64,000 nt of DNA from PALSA-1004 sp963804885 (GTDB taxonomy: Bacteria > Pseudomonadota > Gammaproteobacteria > Burkholderiales > SG8-41). How positions within the stretch are numbered: position 1 is the stretch's first letter; every line of letters starts with the position of its first letter. The stretch is taken from NCBI GenBank assembly GCA_963804885.1, contig CAWDSF010000005.1:62001-126000 (forward strand), in the 5' to 3' direction. Of the stretch, positions 55,369-64,000 are shown piece by piece. The notes beneath the pieces are model-generated. The model ran no database searches. It was not told the DNA's origin and saw only the letters and a list, made by a program, of their open reading frames with translations. The position numbers and the translations under genes are program-made.

Positions 55369-55954
55369 CTACATCCCGCCGTGCGACTGCGCGACCATGC
55401 AGTACAGCATCGCGATCGAGAGCATCGTGTTGATCCGCGAAGTCATGCCGGCCATTTTCGCGGCCGCGGCCTTCTCTTCCGGCGATACCGTCACGATACC
55501 GAGCGCTTTTTTCTGGTTCGGCCAGATGATCATCCAGACGTTGAACGCCATGATGAGGCCCAGCCACATGCCAATGCCGATTGCGTGCACGCCTTTCGTC
55601 AGCGTCAGCGCCTGCCACGAGATAGTGGTTCATATACGCGAGCAGCAGGCCCAGGATCACCGTGGCCAGCGCGGACCAGCGGAACCAGAACAGCGCCGCC
55701 GGCGCGATCACCTTGCTGATCGCCGGTTTTTGCTCGTCGGGAATCTTGGGCATCGACGGCGTCTGCACGAAGTTGAAGTACCAGAGCAGCCCTATCCACA
55801 TCACGCCCGCCATCACGTGCAGCCAGCGCACGATGAATAGATCGCCGCCGCGCATGCCGCCGTCCGTCAACCCGCCGACCGCGAGCACGATGACGATCAA
55901 TAAGACCACGCCTGCCGTTATGGTTCTGCCGAGTGACGAGAAAAAAGCGCCCAT
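55369..55954 (-). CDS. Urate hydroxylase PuuD-like membrane protein (frameshifted)
   Basis: About 195-aa integral membrane protein resembling the membrane part of PuuD-type urate hydroxylases: LIVIVLAVGGLTDGG, RWLHVMAGVMWIGLLWYFNFVQ with conserved His/Trp, and WFRWSALATVILGLLLAY. After YMNHYL the continuation (SWQALTLTKG, HAIGIGMWLGLIMAFNVWMIIWP) lies in another frame, broken near 55613-55622. It lacks the cytochrome-c domain of full PuuD, so its activity is uncertain. Confidence 0.75.
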
Positions 55955-56100
55955 GGCTCCGCTCCTTTGAAATGATTTGAATTGTTGGGACTACCTACGC
56001 GCAAATACTAGCACAATGCCAGCAGCATCGCTGCATCAACGGGCTTCGATTGGGTCTATCCGCGATGGCGCAATGGTTATTGCACCGGCGCGCGCGGGGT

Positions 56101-57186
56101 TCACTTCAGCTTGAATAGCAAAATTGCAATTACGATCGTCAGGACAAAACAAACGCACTGCCAGAACACCAGCGGATTGCGTTCGGCCAGCGCCGGGCCT
56201 TTCTCGTTCATCAGCTCTTTGTTCGGATGACGCAGGTCGTAGATGAATTCGGAGAGTTCAGCGTAGCGCTGGAGCGGATCGGGGTGCACCGCCTTTCTCA
56301 ATACCAGATCGATCCACGCGGGTATGTCCCGATGCTCGTCGAGCGACGAGCGGTAGCGCAATTTGCGCTGAGCGGCCCGGGTCCTGGCCCTGGCGGCCTC
56401 TGCTCCGTAAGGAAGCTTGCCGGTCAGCATCTGGCACGCGATCACTCCCAGGGAAAAGATATCGGAGCGCATGGAGCCGGGCTCGCCCAGGAAATACTCC
56501 GGCGCGGTGTATTGCACGGTGCCGAGCGGGTGCGTACGCTCGGCGGGCGCCGCCATTTCCGCCACCCCCGCAACGCGGGTCGAGCCGAAATCGATGATTT
56601 TCACGGTACCCGTGATGTCGATCATGATGTTTTCCGGCCGCAGGTCCTGGTGCAGCATTTCCATCCGGTGGAAAGCCTGCAGGCCCTTGCCGATTTGCTC
56701 GACTATCCGCCGCACCGCTTCGAGCTCCGGCTTGGGATTGTCGATCATCCATTGCGTCAGCGTCTGGCCATCGACGAATTCGGTAACGATATACAGGTAA
56801 TTGCGCTGGCGGCTCTGCAGGCAGGGCGTCAGCAGTGCGGCGCTCGTAACGCGCGGGGGACCAGTGACTTGCAACAAGACCGCGCCGTCCTCGACCTTGA
56901 CGGCATAGGATCGCGTACAGCCCTTGTCGGGCGCCACCGCCTGCCCGTCGTCGAGCCCGATGTTCCAGCCATGCAGCGGACACGCGACCTTGCGGCCGAA
57001 TACGATGCCCTGCGATAACGGGCCGCCTTTGTGCGGACATTTGTCGGCGAGCGCAAACACTTCGTCATCCGCATTGCGAAATACCGCGATGTCGCCATGC
57101 GCACTTTTCACGACACGCGCGCCCAGTGGCGGAATTTCGGCGAGCGCACAAACCTTGTGCCAATCCTGCGCTGGGTCCTGCGTCAT
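56101..57186 (-). CDS. nirD: NirD-Ser/Thr kinase fusion (Rieske domain joined to kinase C-lobe and membrane anchor)
   Basis: Continuous 361-aa frame. Residues 1-108 are a complete nitrite reductase small subunit with the Rieske site C50-P-H52 and C69-P-L-H72. From about residue 120 (TPCLQSRQRNYLYIVTE) it becomes the C-lobe of the PP2C/Ser-Thr kinase often found by nitrate genes: HQDLRPEN (179-186), DFG (199-201), APEYFLG, and a C-terminal membrane helix. The phosphatase domain and the kinase N-lobe with its ATP-binding Lys are missing, so no kinase activity is expected. The ATG at 57186 has a ribosome site (GAAGGAA); an in-frame ATG at 57261 is possible. The junction near 56820-56860 may be a real deletion or an assembly join. 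Confidence 0.85.
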   Translation of the reverse strand: MTQDPAQDWHKVCALAEIPPLGARVVKSAHGDIAVFRNADDEVFALADKCPHKGGPLSQGIVFGRKVACPLHGWNIGLDDGQAVAPDKGCTRSYAVKVEDGAVLLQVTGPPRVTSAALLTPCLQSRQRNYLYIVTEFVDGQTLTQWMIDNPKPELEAVRRIVEQIGKGLQAFHRMEMLHQDLRPENIMIDITGTVKIIDFGSTRVAGVAEMAAPAERTHPLGTVQYTAPEYFLGEPGSMRSDIFSLGVIACQMLTGKLPYGAEAARARTRAAQRKLRYRSSLDEHRDIPAWIDLVLRKAVHPDPLQRYAELSEFIYDLRHPNKELMNEKGPALAERNPLVFWQCVCFVLTIVIAILLFKLK

Positions 57187-57266
57187 TTCACGTGTTCCTT
57201 CGCCGTGGACGTACAACGGAATTTCCGCGAGCTTTGCCGCGGCTTGCCCGGATGGGTTCATGCCGC

Positions 57267-59708
57267 TCAAGCCTCGAGCATTTCGAATTCGCGCGCCGCT
57301 TTGCCTTCCGCGCGCTCGCGCCACGGATCGGGCTCGCCCTGCAGGGCGAAACGCAGGCGCGCGTACAGAGCCTTGCGGTTTTCCGCGTCTTCGACGACGC
57401 GCTGCTTGACGTAATCGAGCCCGACGCGCGCAACGTAATGCACCGTGCGGTCGAGATAGCGGCCCTCTTCGCGGTACAACTGCAGGAATGCACCCGCGTA
57501 CTCGAGCACTTCCTCGTGCGTCTTCACTTTGCACAGGAACTGCGCGACTTCCGCCTTGATCCCGCCGTTGCCCGCGACGTAGATTTCCCAGCCCGATTCG
57601 ACGCCGATCACGCCGACGTCCTTGATGGTGGCCTCGGCGCAATTGCGCGGGCAGCCCGAGACCGCGAGCTTGACCTTGTGCGGTGCGTACATGCGCCACA
57701 GGTCCTTCTCGAGCTCGATGCCCATGTTGGTCGAATCCTGCACGCCAAAGCGGCACCATTCGGAGCCCACGCAGGTTTTGACCGTGCGCAGTGCTTTCGC
57801 ATAAGCGTGGCCCGACGGCATGTCGAGGTCGCGCCATACGCCCGGCAGGTCTTCCTTCTTGATGCCGAGCAGGTCCATGCGCTGGCCGCCGGTGACTTTG
57901 ACCGTCGGGATTTTGTATTTGTCGACGACGTCGGCGATGCGCCGCAATTCCGCCGCGTTGGTCGTGCCGCCCCACATGCGCGGCACCACGGAATACGTGC
58001 CGTCTTTCTGGATGTTGGCGTGCGCGCGCTCGTTGATGAAGCGCGATTGCGGATCGTCCGCGGCCTCGTGCGGCCACGTCGACAGCAGGTAGTAATTGAG
58101 CGCGGGCCGGCACGTCGCGCAGCCGTTGGGCGTGCCCCACTCCATGAACTGCATGACCGCGGGTATCGCCAGCAAATGCTGCTCGCGGATCGTGCGCCGC
58201 ACTTCCTCGTGTGTATGCTCGGTGCAGCCGCACACGGGCTTGTTCTTGGTTTGCGCGGGTTGGTACGCGCCGCCGACCGTGGACGCGAGTATCTGCTCGA
58301 CCAGTCCCGTGCACGAGCCGCACGAGCTCGAGGCCTTGGTGTGCTTGCGCACGTCGTCGAGCGTGAAGAGCCCCTGCTCCTTGATCGCCTTGACGATGGT
58401 GCCTTTGCACACGCCATTGCAGCCGCAGACCTCCATCGTGTCGGCCATCGCGGCGGCCTTGTTCTGCCCCTGGTGGCCGCTGTTGCCCAGATGCGACTGG
58501 CCGAACATCAGGTGGTCGCGGATTTCGTGGATGTCCTGCTTGTCGCGCAGCAGCTGAAAATAGTACGCGCCGTCGACCGTGTCGCCATAAAGCACGCTGC
58601 CGATCACGCGGTTGTCGCGCAGCACGAGCCGCTTGTACACGCCGCCGACGGAGTCGTGCAGCACGATCTCCTCGGTGTCCGCGCCGCCCGAAAAATCGCC
58701 GGCGGAAAAAAGATCGATGCCCGTCACCTTGAGCTTGGTCGACAGCACCGAACCCTGGTAGCGGCCGATGCCGAAATGCGCAAGATGGTTCGCGCATACT
58801 TTCGCCATGTCGAAGAGCGGCGCGACCAGGCCGTAGGCGATGCCGCGATGGGCGACGCATTCGCCGACCGCGTAAATTTTCGGATCGTAGGTCTGCATCG
58901 TGTCGCTGACGACGATGCCGCGATTGCAGTACAGCCCGGCCGTTTCGGCGAGTTCGGTATTCGGGCGTATGCCCACCGCCATCACGACGAGGTCCGCCGG
59001 CACTTCGGTGCCGTCCTTGAAGCGCACGCTCTTGACGCGGCCGCTCTTGCCGTCGGCGCTGTCGCCGACGATTTCCGCCGTCTGCGTCTTGAGCATGAAA
59101 TTGAGGCCTTTGGCTTCCAGCGACTGCTGGAGCATGCCCGCGGCGGTGCGATCGAGCTGGCGCTCCATCAGCCATTCCATCAGGTGCACGACGGTCACGT
59201 TCATGCCGCGCAGCTTCAAGCCGTTGGCCGCCTCGAGACCCAGCAGGCCGCCGCCGATCACTACGGCGTGCTTGAAGCGGGACGCCGCTTCGATCATCAA
59301 ATTGGTGTCCTGGATATCGCGGTACGAAATCACGCCGTCGAGCTTGACGCCGGGCACCGGCAATATGAATGGGTTAGACCCGGTCGCCAGCAGCAGACGG
59401 TCGTATTCGGCTTCCGTGCCGTCGGCGGCCACCACCTTTTTGGCGACGCGATCGATCTTGACGATTTTCTTGTTGAGATGCAGCGTGATGTTGTTGGCCG
59501 CGTACCAGTCGAGATCGTTCAGCATGATCTCTTTCAGCGTCATCTCGCCCGCCAGCACCGGCGACAGCAGGATGCGGTTGTAATTGGCGTGCGGCTCGGC
59601 GCCGAACACGGTGATGTCGTAGAGGTCAGGCGAGATCTTGATCAACTCTTCGAGCGTGCGCACGCCCGCCATGCCGTTGCCTATCATGACGAGTTTCATT
59701 TTTTGCAT
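57267..59708 (-). CDS. nirB: NADH-dependent nitrite reductase large subunit
   Basis: 813-aa NirB, reducing nitrite to ammonium. FAD/NAD domain first (VMIGNGMAGVRTLEEL; second dinucleotide site VVIGGGLLGLEAANGL), then a BFD-type [2Fe-2S] domain (CGCNGVCKG, CGSCTGLV), a ferredoxin-like repeat and the siroheme/[4Fe-4S] domain with CVGSEWC and SGCPRNC. The ATG at 59708 gives the conserved MQKMKLVMIGNG start. CobA is just upstream, nirD just downstream. Confidence 0.97.
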   Translation of the reverse strand: MQKMKLVMIGNGMAGVRTLEELIKISPDLYDITVFGAEPHANYNRILLSPVLAGEMTLKEIMLNDLDWYAANNITLHLNKKIVKIDRVAKKVVAADGTEAEYDRLLLATGSNPFILPVPGVKLDGVISYRDIQDTNLMIEAASRFKHAVVIGGGLLGLEAANGLKLRGMNVTVVHLMEWLMERQLDRTAAGMLQQSLEAKGLNFMLKTQTAEIVGDSADGKSGRVKSVRFKDGTEVPADLVVMAVGIRPNTELAETAGLYCNRGIVVSDTMQTYDPKIYAVGECVAHRGIAYGLVAPLFDMAKVCANHLAHFGIGRYQGSVLSTKLKVTGIDLFSAGDFSGGADTEEIVLHDSVGGVYKRLVLRDNRVIGSVLYGDTVDGAYYFQLLRDKQDIHEIRDHLMFGQSHLGNSGHQGQNKAAAMADTMEVCGCNGVCKGTIVKAIKEQGLFTLDDVRKHTKASSSCGSCTGLVEQILASTVGGAYQPAQTKNKPVCGCTEHTHEEVRRTIREQHLLAIPAVMQFMEWGTPNGCATCRPALNYYLLSTWPHEAADDPQSRFINERAHANIQKDGTYSVVPRMWGGTTNAAELRRIADVVDKYKIPTVKVTGGQRMDLLGIKKEDLPGVWRDLDMPSGHAYAKALRTVKTCVGSEWCRFGVQDSTNMGIELEKDLWRMYAPHKVKLAVSGCPRNCAEATIKDVGVIGVESGWEIYVAGNGGIKAEVAQFLCKVKTHEEVLEYAGAFLQLYREEGRYLDRTVHYVARVGLDYVKQRVVEDAENRKALYARLRFALQGEPDPWRERAEGKAAREFEMLEA

Positions 59709-59727
59709 GACTGTTCTCCGGTTGGCT

Positions 59728-60481
59728 TCATGCCGTGCGCAACTGAACGCCGGCGATTTCGGTCGCGCGCGCAAGGCCGACGACTTCGCCGATCACGATC
59801 AGCGACGGGCTGCCCAGTGCGGCGGCGCGCGCGGCATCCGCCAGCGTCGCGAGCGTTGCGATTACGTGCCGCTGCAAATTGCGTCGTGCCGTTCTGAATG
59901 GCGGCCGCCGGCGTCGTCGCCGGCATACCCGCCGCCTGCAGCGCCGCGGTGATCTCAACGACCCGCTGCATGCCCATATAAATAACGAGCGTCGTGTCAG
60001 TGCGCGCCAGCGCGGCCCAGTCGGGGCCGCTGCCATCGCGCGTGTGCCCGGTCACGAAGGTGACGCCGCGCGCGAGCCCGCGATGCGTGACAGGTATGCC
60101 CAATGCGGCGGGCACGCCAATGCCGGCGGTGATGCCCGGTATGACTTCGCACTCGATACCGGCCTTGGCAAGCGCCAGCGCCTCTTCGCCGCCGCGGCCG
60201 AACACGAACGGATCGCCGCCCTTGATGCGCGCGACGATGTTGCCGTGCACAGCGAGGCGCACCATCAGCCGCTCGATGAAAGCTTGCGGCGTCGATTTGC
60301 AGCCGCCGCGCTTGCCGACTTCGATCACTCGCGCGCCCGGCGCGTATTCGAGCACGCCGCGGTCGACCAGATCGTCGAGCATCACGACGTCGGCGCGCGC
60401 GAGCGCTTTCACCGCCTTGAGCGTGAGCAGTTCCGGATCTCCGGGCCCCGCGCCGACCAAGTAAACTTTGCCGGGCTTCAT
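59728..60481 (-). CDS. cobA: Uroporphyrinogen-III C-methyltransferase (frameshifted)
   Basis: SUMT, making precorrin-2 for siroheme (and cobalamin). Motifs: VYLVGAGPGDPELLTLKA, RIKGGDPFVFGRGGEEA and VIPGITAGIGVPAALGIPVTHR. The frame slips near 59880-59890: after AIQNGTT the proper C-terminus (NLQRHVIATLATLAD, ALGSPSLIVIGEVVG) is in another frame and stops at 59728. One extra base explains it. The start overlaps the globin stop by 4 bp. Confidence 0.93.
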
Positions 60482-60885
60482 GTGGCCGCCGCCTCTTTCA
60501 TCGTGGCCGCGAGCACGGTGTAGGTTGCAACCCACGCCTGCTTTACTTCATCGGTAAAACCCGCACCGAGCCCCTGGCCCAAAGTCCACAGTAATGCGCC
60601 AGCAACGGTGTCGTAATCCTTGTCCTTCACTCCATATTTGCCATGCCGGCGCCCGAGGTCCTGCACCGCCGGCACGATTCTGTCGAGCTTGTCGAGCGAC
60701 ATGACGGCAGTCGTGATCATCGTCATCAGCTTCTTGCCCTGCGCTTTCATGTCGCCCTTGAACAACGGCTTGAGTGCGGGATCCATCTCGAACAGCTTTC
60801 CATAGAAAAGCTCGGCGGCCGTATCGCTGATCGGCATCACTTTCTGCCAGCTGGCCGTCACCAGAGAAATCTGTTGCGGGGTCAT
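60478..60885 (-). CDS. Single-domain globin
   Basis: 135-aa bacterial hemoglobin of the Vgb / flavohemoglobin globin-domain type, without a reductase domain. Heme residues: Phe42 (CD1) in PLFKGDM, a distal Gln near 49, and proximal His81 in GRRHGKYG. Placement inside the nitrate operon suggests handling of nitric oxide or oxygen during nitrite reduction. The ATG at 60885 opens MTPQQISLVTASW. Overlaps cobA by 4 bp. Confidence 0.93.
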   Translation of the reverse strand: MTPQQISLVTASWQKVMPISDTAAELFYGKLFEMDPALKPLFKGDMKAQGKKLMTMITTAVMSLDKLDRIVPAVQDLGRRHGKYGVKDKDYDTVAGALLWTLGQGLGAGFTDEVKQAWVATYTVLAATMKEAAAT

Positions 60886-60892
60886 GATGGCG

Positions 60893-61684
60893 TCACGCCG
60901 CCGGACGCAATTGCTTTTGGTACAGGAATTCGAGCACGCGGCCGCGCAACTGGTGATAGCGGTGATCGTTGACGAGCGCCAGCCGCTGGCGCGGGCGCGC
61001 GAGATCGACCTCGACAATGTCGCCGACCGTCGCCGCCGGGCCGTTGGTCATCATGACGATGCGGTCGGACAGCAGCACGGCTTCGTCGACGTCGTGGGTC
61101 ACCATCAACACGGTGCTGCCGGTCTTGGCGACGATTTTTAAGAGCTCGTCCTGCAGGTGCGCGCGGGTCAGCGCATCGAGCGCGCCGAACGGCTCATCGA
61201 GCAGCAGCACCTTGGGTTCCATCGACAGCGCGCGCGCGATGCCGACGCGCTGCTTCATGCCGCCCGAAATTTCGTTCGGCCGCTTGTCGGCGGCATGGCC
61301 TAATTGCACCAGCTCGAGCGCCTTCAAGGTGCGCGCCTTCAACTGGGCCTTCGACTCGCTCGCGCCGAATACGCGCTCGACCGCGAGGTGAACGTTCTGC
61401 GCGCACGTCAGCCACGGCAGCAGCGAATGGTTCTGAAACACCACCCCGCGATCGGGCCCGGGGCCGGCAATCTCGCGTCCCGCGCACAGCAGCACGCCGC
61501 TGGTGGGCTGCAGCAACCCGGCAACCATGTTGAGCAGCGTCGACTTGCCGCAGCCCGAGTGGCCGATCAGCGTCACGAATTCGCCCTCGCGCAGCGACAC
61601 GTTGATGTCTTTCAACGCGATGAAGCTGCCCTGCTTCGTCTTGAACGCCATGTTCGCCTGCTCGACCGATACGAATTTATCCAT
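60893..61684 (-). CDS. nrtD: Nitrate ABC transporter ATP-binding protein
   Basis: 263-aa ATPase of the NrtD/SsuB/TauB group: Walker A GHSGCGKSTLLNMVAG, Q-loop VFQNHSLLPWLTC, signature ISGGMKQRVGIARAL, Walker B VLLLDEPFGALD, switch VTHDVDEA. It powers uptake with NrtA/NrtB. CGGAGA precedes the ATG. The GFGALD-type segment and context assign nitrate over sulfonate. Confidence 0.92.
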   Translation of the reverse strand: MDKFVSVEQANMAFKTKQGSFIALKDINVSLREGEFVTLIGHSGCGKSTLLNMVAGLLQPTSGVLLCAGREIAGPGPDRGVVFQNHSLLPWLTCAQNVHLAVERVFGASESKAQLKARTLKALELVQLGHAADKRPNEISGGMKQRVGIARALSMEPKVLLLDEPFGALDALTRAHLQDELLKIVAKTGSTVLMVTHDVDEAVLLSDRIVMMTNGPAATVGDIVEVDLARPRQRLALVNDHRYHQLRGRVLEFLYQKQLRPAA

Positions 61685-61696
61685 GGTGGTCTCCGG

Positions 61697-62626
61697 TTAG
61701 CGGTATTCAAAGCGGCGCGCGAGCAGCATCAGCGCCTGCTCGAGCAAGAGCCCGACGATGCCGACGGTGAAAATCGCGATGATGATGTGCTCGACGTTGA
61801 GGTTGTTCCATTCGTCCCACACCCAGAACCCGATGCCGACGCCGCCGGTCAGCATTTCCGCGGCGACGATGACGAGCCACGCGACGCCGATCGCCAGGCG
61901 TATGCCGGTCAGCATGAAAGGCAATACCGCGGGAAAAAGAATGCGGGTGAATACCTTCCACTCGGAGAGGTTCAACACCTTCGCGACGTTCAGATAATCC
62001 TGCGGCACTTCGCGCACGCCGGCGGCGGTGTTGATGATCATCGGCCAGATGCTCGAGATGAATATGACCCAGATCGCGGCCGGATTCGCGGCCTTGAACA
62101 CGAGCAGCCCGATCGGCAGCCACGCGAGCGGCGATACCGGCCTCAACAGGCTGACGATCGGCGAGGTCATGTTGGAGAGGAACCTGAAGCGGCCGATCAT
62201 GAAACCCAGCGGAATGCCGATCAGCGCGGCGAGCCCGAAGCCGATGCCGACGCGCCCGAGCGAGTTCAGGATGTTCCAGCCTATGCCCTGATCGTTCGGG
62301 CCTTTGCGATAAAAGGGGTCGCCGAAGACCTGCACCGCGGAATGCCAGGTTTTGACCGGACCCGGCAGCGTACTGCTTTGCGAGATGATTGCCCACGCCA
62401 CGACAAACAACGCGAGGCCGAACACGACGGGAATCAATTGCCGGAAAAATTCCGCGATCTCGTCGCCGTAACGTTCGACCAGCGGTGTATGCCGGCGCAT
62501 CGGCGGCGGCAGTGCCACCGCTTCGGCCGGTTCCGCCGCCGCGGGTACGACGGCCGGCGCCATCACCGGCACCGGTGCCGGCGTCTCCATTGTGAACTTT
62601 CCGTGCGTCAGGATTGCAGCACTCAT
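61697..62626 (-). CDS. nrtB: Nitrate ABC transporter permease
   Basis: 309-aa permease of the nitrate/sulfonate/bicarbonate class, with an Ala/Pro-rich N-terminal tail, then a span (LFVVAWAIISQS) and the EAA-loop region PQDYLNVAKVLNLSEWKVFTRILFPAVLPFMLTGIR. AAGGAG precedes the ATG at 62626. It lies between nrtA and nrtD. Confidence 0.93.
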   Translation of the reverse strand: MSAAILTHGKFTMETPAPVPVMAPAVVPAAAEPAEAVALPPPMRRHTPLVERYGDEIAEFFRQLIPVVFGLALFVVAWAIISQSSTLPGPVKTWHSAVQVFGDPFYRKGPNDQGIGWNILNSLGRVGIGFGLAALIGIPLGFMIGRFRFLSNMTSPIVSLLRPVSPLAWLPIGLLVFKAANPAAIWVIFISSIWPMIINTAAGVREVPQDYLNVAKVLNLSEWKVFTRILFPAVLPFMLTGIRLAIGVAWLVIVAAEMLTGGVGIGFWVWDEWNNLNVEHIIIAIFTVGIVGLLLEQALMLLARRFEYR

Positions 62627-62656
62627 GCGCTTCTCCTTGAGAGGTCACGAACCATG

Positions 62657-63950
62657 TCACGCCACCTTGATCTTGAAGCCGCCCGCGTATTTCTTGGGTT
62701 CCTTGCCGTCCCAGACGACGCCGTCGATCAGCTTCGAGGTGCGGAAGTCCGACTTCGGCAACTGGCGTCTTGGTCGCGGCTGCCGCTTCCTTGTAGATGT
62801 CGATGCGGTTGACCTTCTTCGCGACGGCGAGGTAATCGGGCTCCTCTTTGAGCAGGCCCCAGCGCCGGTGCTGCGTCATGAACCACATGCCGTCGGACAG
62901 GTACGGGTAGTTCACCGTGCCCTCGTTGGAAAATTTCATGTAGTCCGGCTCGTCCCATTTTTTGCCGATGCCGTTGTCGTAGCGGCCGAGCATACGGGCG
63001 AGGATCACATCGGAATCGGTGTTCACGTACGACTTGTCGGCGACGGTCTGCGCGGTTTTCTGGCGGTTCGACAACGAAGAGTCGATCCAGCGCCCGGCAT
63101 CGAGTATCGCCGCGGTCATCGCGCGCGCGGTGTTCGGGTATTTAGCGACGAATTCCGCGGTGGTGCCCAGCGTCTTCTCGGGATGATCTTTCCAGATCGC
63201 CTGCGTGGTCTCGACCGTGAAGCCGATGCCGTCGACGATCGCGCGGTTGCCCCACGGCTCGCCGACGCAGAACCCGTCCATGTTGCCGACGCGCATGTTG
63301 GCGACCATCTGCGGCGGCGGCACCGTGATGATCTTGGCGTCGGTGAACGGATTGATGCCGTTCGCTGCGAGCCAGTAATAAATCCACATCGCGTGCGTGC
63401 CGGTCGGGAACGTCTGCGCGAACGTGTATTCGCGCTTTTCCTTGTCCATCAGCACCTTCAGCGACGCGCCGTCCTTGACGCCTTTGTCGTTGAGTTTTTT
63501 CGCGAGCGTGATCGCCTGGCCGTTGTGGTTGAGGTTCATCAGGATCGCCATGTCCTTCTTCGGGCCGCCGATACCCATCTGCACGCCGTAGATGAGCCCG
63601 TAGAGCACGTGCGCCGCGTCGAGTTCGCCGTTGACGAGCTTGTCGCGCACCGAGGCCCATGAGGCTTCCTTACTCGGCACGATCTTGATGCCGTATTTCT
63701 TGTCGAATTCCATTACCGAGGCCATCACGACCGACGCGCAGTCCGTCAGCGGAATGAAGCCGATTTTCAATTCGGTTTTCTCCGGCGCATCGGAGCCCGC
63801 GGCCCAAGCGCCCTGGCGTATGGCATCCGGTACGAGGCTCATGAGTGCGGCGCCGGTGAGCGCGCCACCGCGACGCAGGAATTTGCGGCGCTCGTCGCTG
63901 GGCGCTTGCGCAATGACCGTCTCAGTTCCATTTTTTACCTCGTCGCTCAT
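62657..63950 (-). CDS. nrtA: Nitrate ABC transporter substrate-binding protein (Tat signal; frameshifted)
   Basis: Periplasmic nitrate-binding NrtA, exported by Tat (RRKFLRR, with Arg21-Arg22). Body motifs: LKIGFIPLTDCASVVMA, FPTGTHAMWIYYWLAANGI, VPPPQMVANMRVGNMDGFCVGEPW. Near 62757-62766 the frame slips after AAATKTP; the real end (LPKSDFRTSKLIDG, KEPKKYAGGFKIKVA) stops at 62657-62659. First gene of the operon; AGGAGCAAATC precedes the ATG. The promoter is beyond the window. Confidence 0.94.
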
Positions 63951-64000
63951 GATTTGCTCCTGTCGTCAGTTTTAAAGCCGTCGCGGCCCGGTAATGCCGC

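Noticed and set aside
54815..55370. C-terminal part of the minus-strand frame running past the PuuD-like gene into the terminator and DUF192
   Set aside because: Its sequence is antisense to DUF192 and continues only because of the frameshift near 55617; the PuuD-like protein ends at 55369 in another frame.
57187..57261. Alternative NirD start at 57261
   Set aside because: The 25 extra residues are not NirD-like, and GAAGGAA lies at the proper distance from the ATG at 57186; kept only as a possibility.
57126..59897. Very long plus-strand open frame (923 codons) opposite nirB
   Set aside because: It lies entirely across nirB, whose protein is unmistakable; the translation is Arg/His/Ala-rich, as expected for the reverse of a GC-rich gene.

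Overview
This 64 kb, high-GC window comes from a betaproteobacterium, most like an environmental Burkholderiales relative. Three kinds of evidence point there: (i) the housekeeping blocks secDF-yajC-tgt-queA, hda-pcnB-folK-dNK-panB-panC, purM-purN-DUF3108 and rpmB-rpmG/radC/coaBC/dut; (ii) five periplasmic Bug-type solute-binding proteins of the tripartite tricarboxylate transporter (TTT) family; (iii) an nrtABD-cobA-nirBD nitrate/nitrite assimilation operon next to a membrane-anchored Ser/Thr kinase.

Layout. 1-13.1 kb is a minus-strand catabolic region of two adjacent operons. Each carries a Bug protein, an NDP-forming acyl-CoA synthetase and an MmgE/PrpD protein. One adds a crotonase, the other two MaoC-type hydratases, an SDR and an acyl-CoA carboxyltransferase. 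13.2-21.7 kb is protein export (DedA, SecF, SecD, YajC) and queuosine tRNA modification (Tgt, QueA), with a thioesterase, a GNAT enzyme and a YihY protein between. 21.7-24.2 kb looks like a decayed island in tRNA-Leu(CAA): a serine-recombinase remnant points into the tRNA 3' end and a degenerate copy of that end lies 2.4 kb away. 24.4-28.1 kb is periplasmic alcohol oxidation (cytochrome c, PQQ dehydrogenase with a lanthanide-type DxD motif, di-heme cytochrome). 28.2-33.6 kb holds an AI-2E-type exporter, quinone oxidoreductase, alanine dehydrogenase and two Bug proteins. 33.6-41.3 kb is pantothenate, folate and deoxynucleotide metabolism, RNA polyadenylation, a BtuCD-like ABC pair and Hda. 41.4-49.5 kb, plus strand, is purM, purN, two DUF3108 proteins, RsmB, a secreted PLD, MscS and a fatty-acid desaturase. 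49.6-55.3 kb is ribosomal proteins L33/L28, a GlcG-Bug pair, RadC, CoaBC, Dut, CbiX and DUF192. 55.4-64 kb is a PuuD-like membrane protein and the nitrate operon, whose last frame joins NirD to the C-terminal half of a Ser/Thr kinase.

How the genes work together. NrtA/B/D import nitrate; NirBD reduce nitrite to ammonium; CobA, perhaps with CbiX, supplies siroheme; a globin in the operon may deal with NO. No nitrate reductase is visible. PanB, PanC and CoaBC serve CoA synthesis, which the CoA-ester catabolic operons depend on.

Sequence quality. At least eleven genes, including normally essential purM and coaBC, carry a single frameshift that one extra base would usually explain. I read these as sequence or assembly errors, not gene decay, and give joined coordinates.
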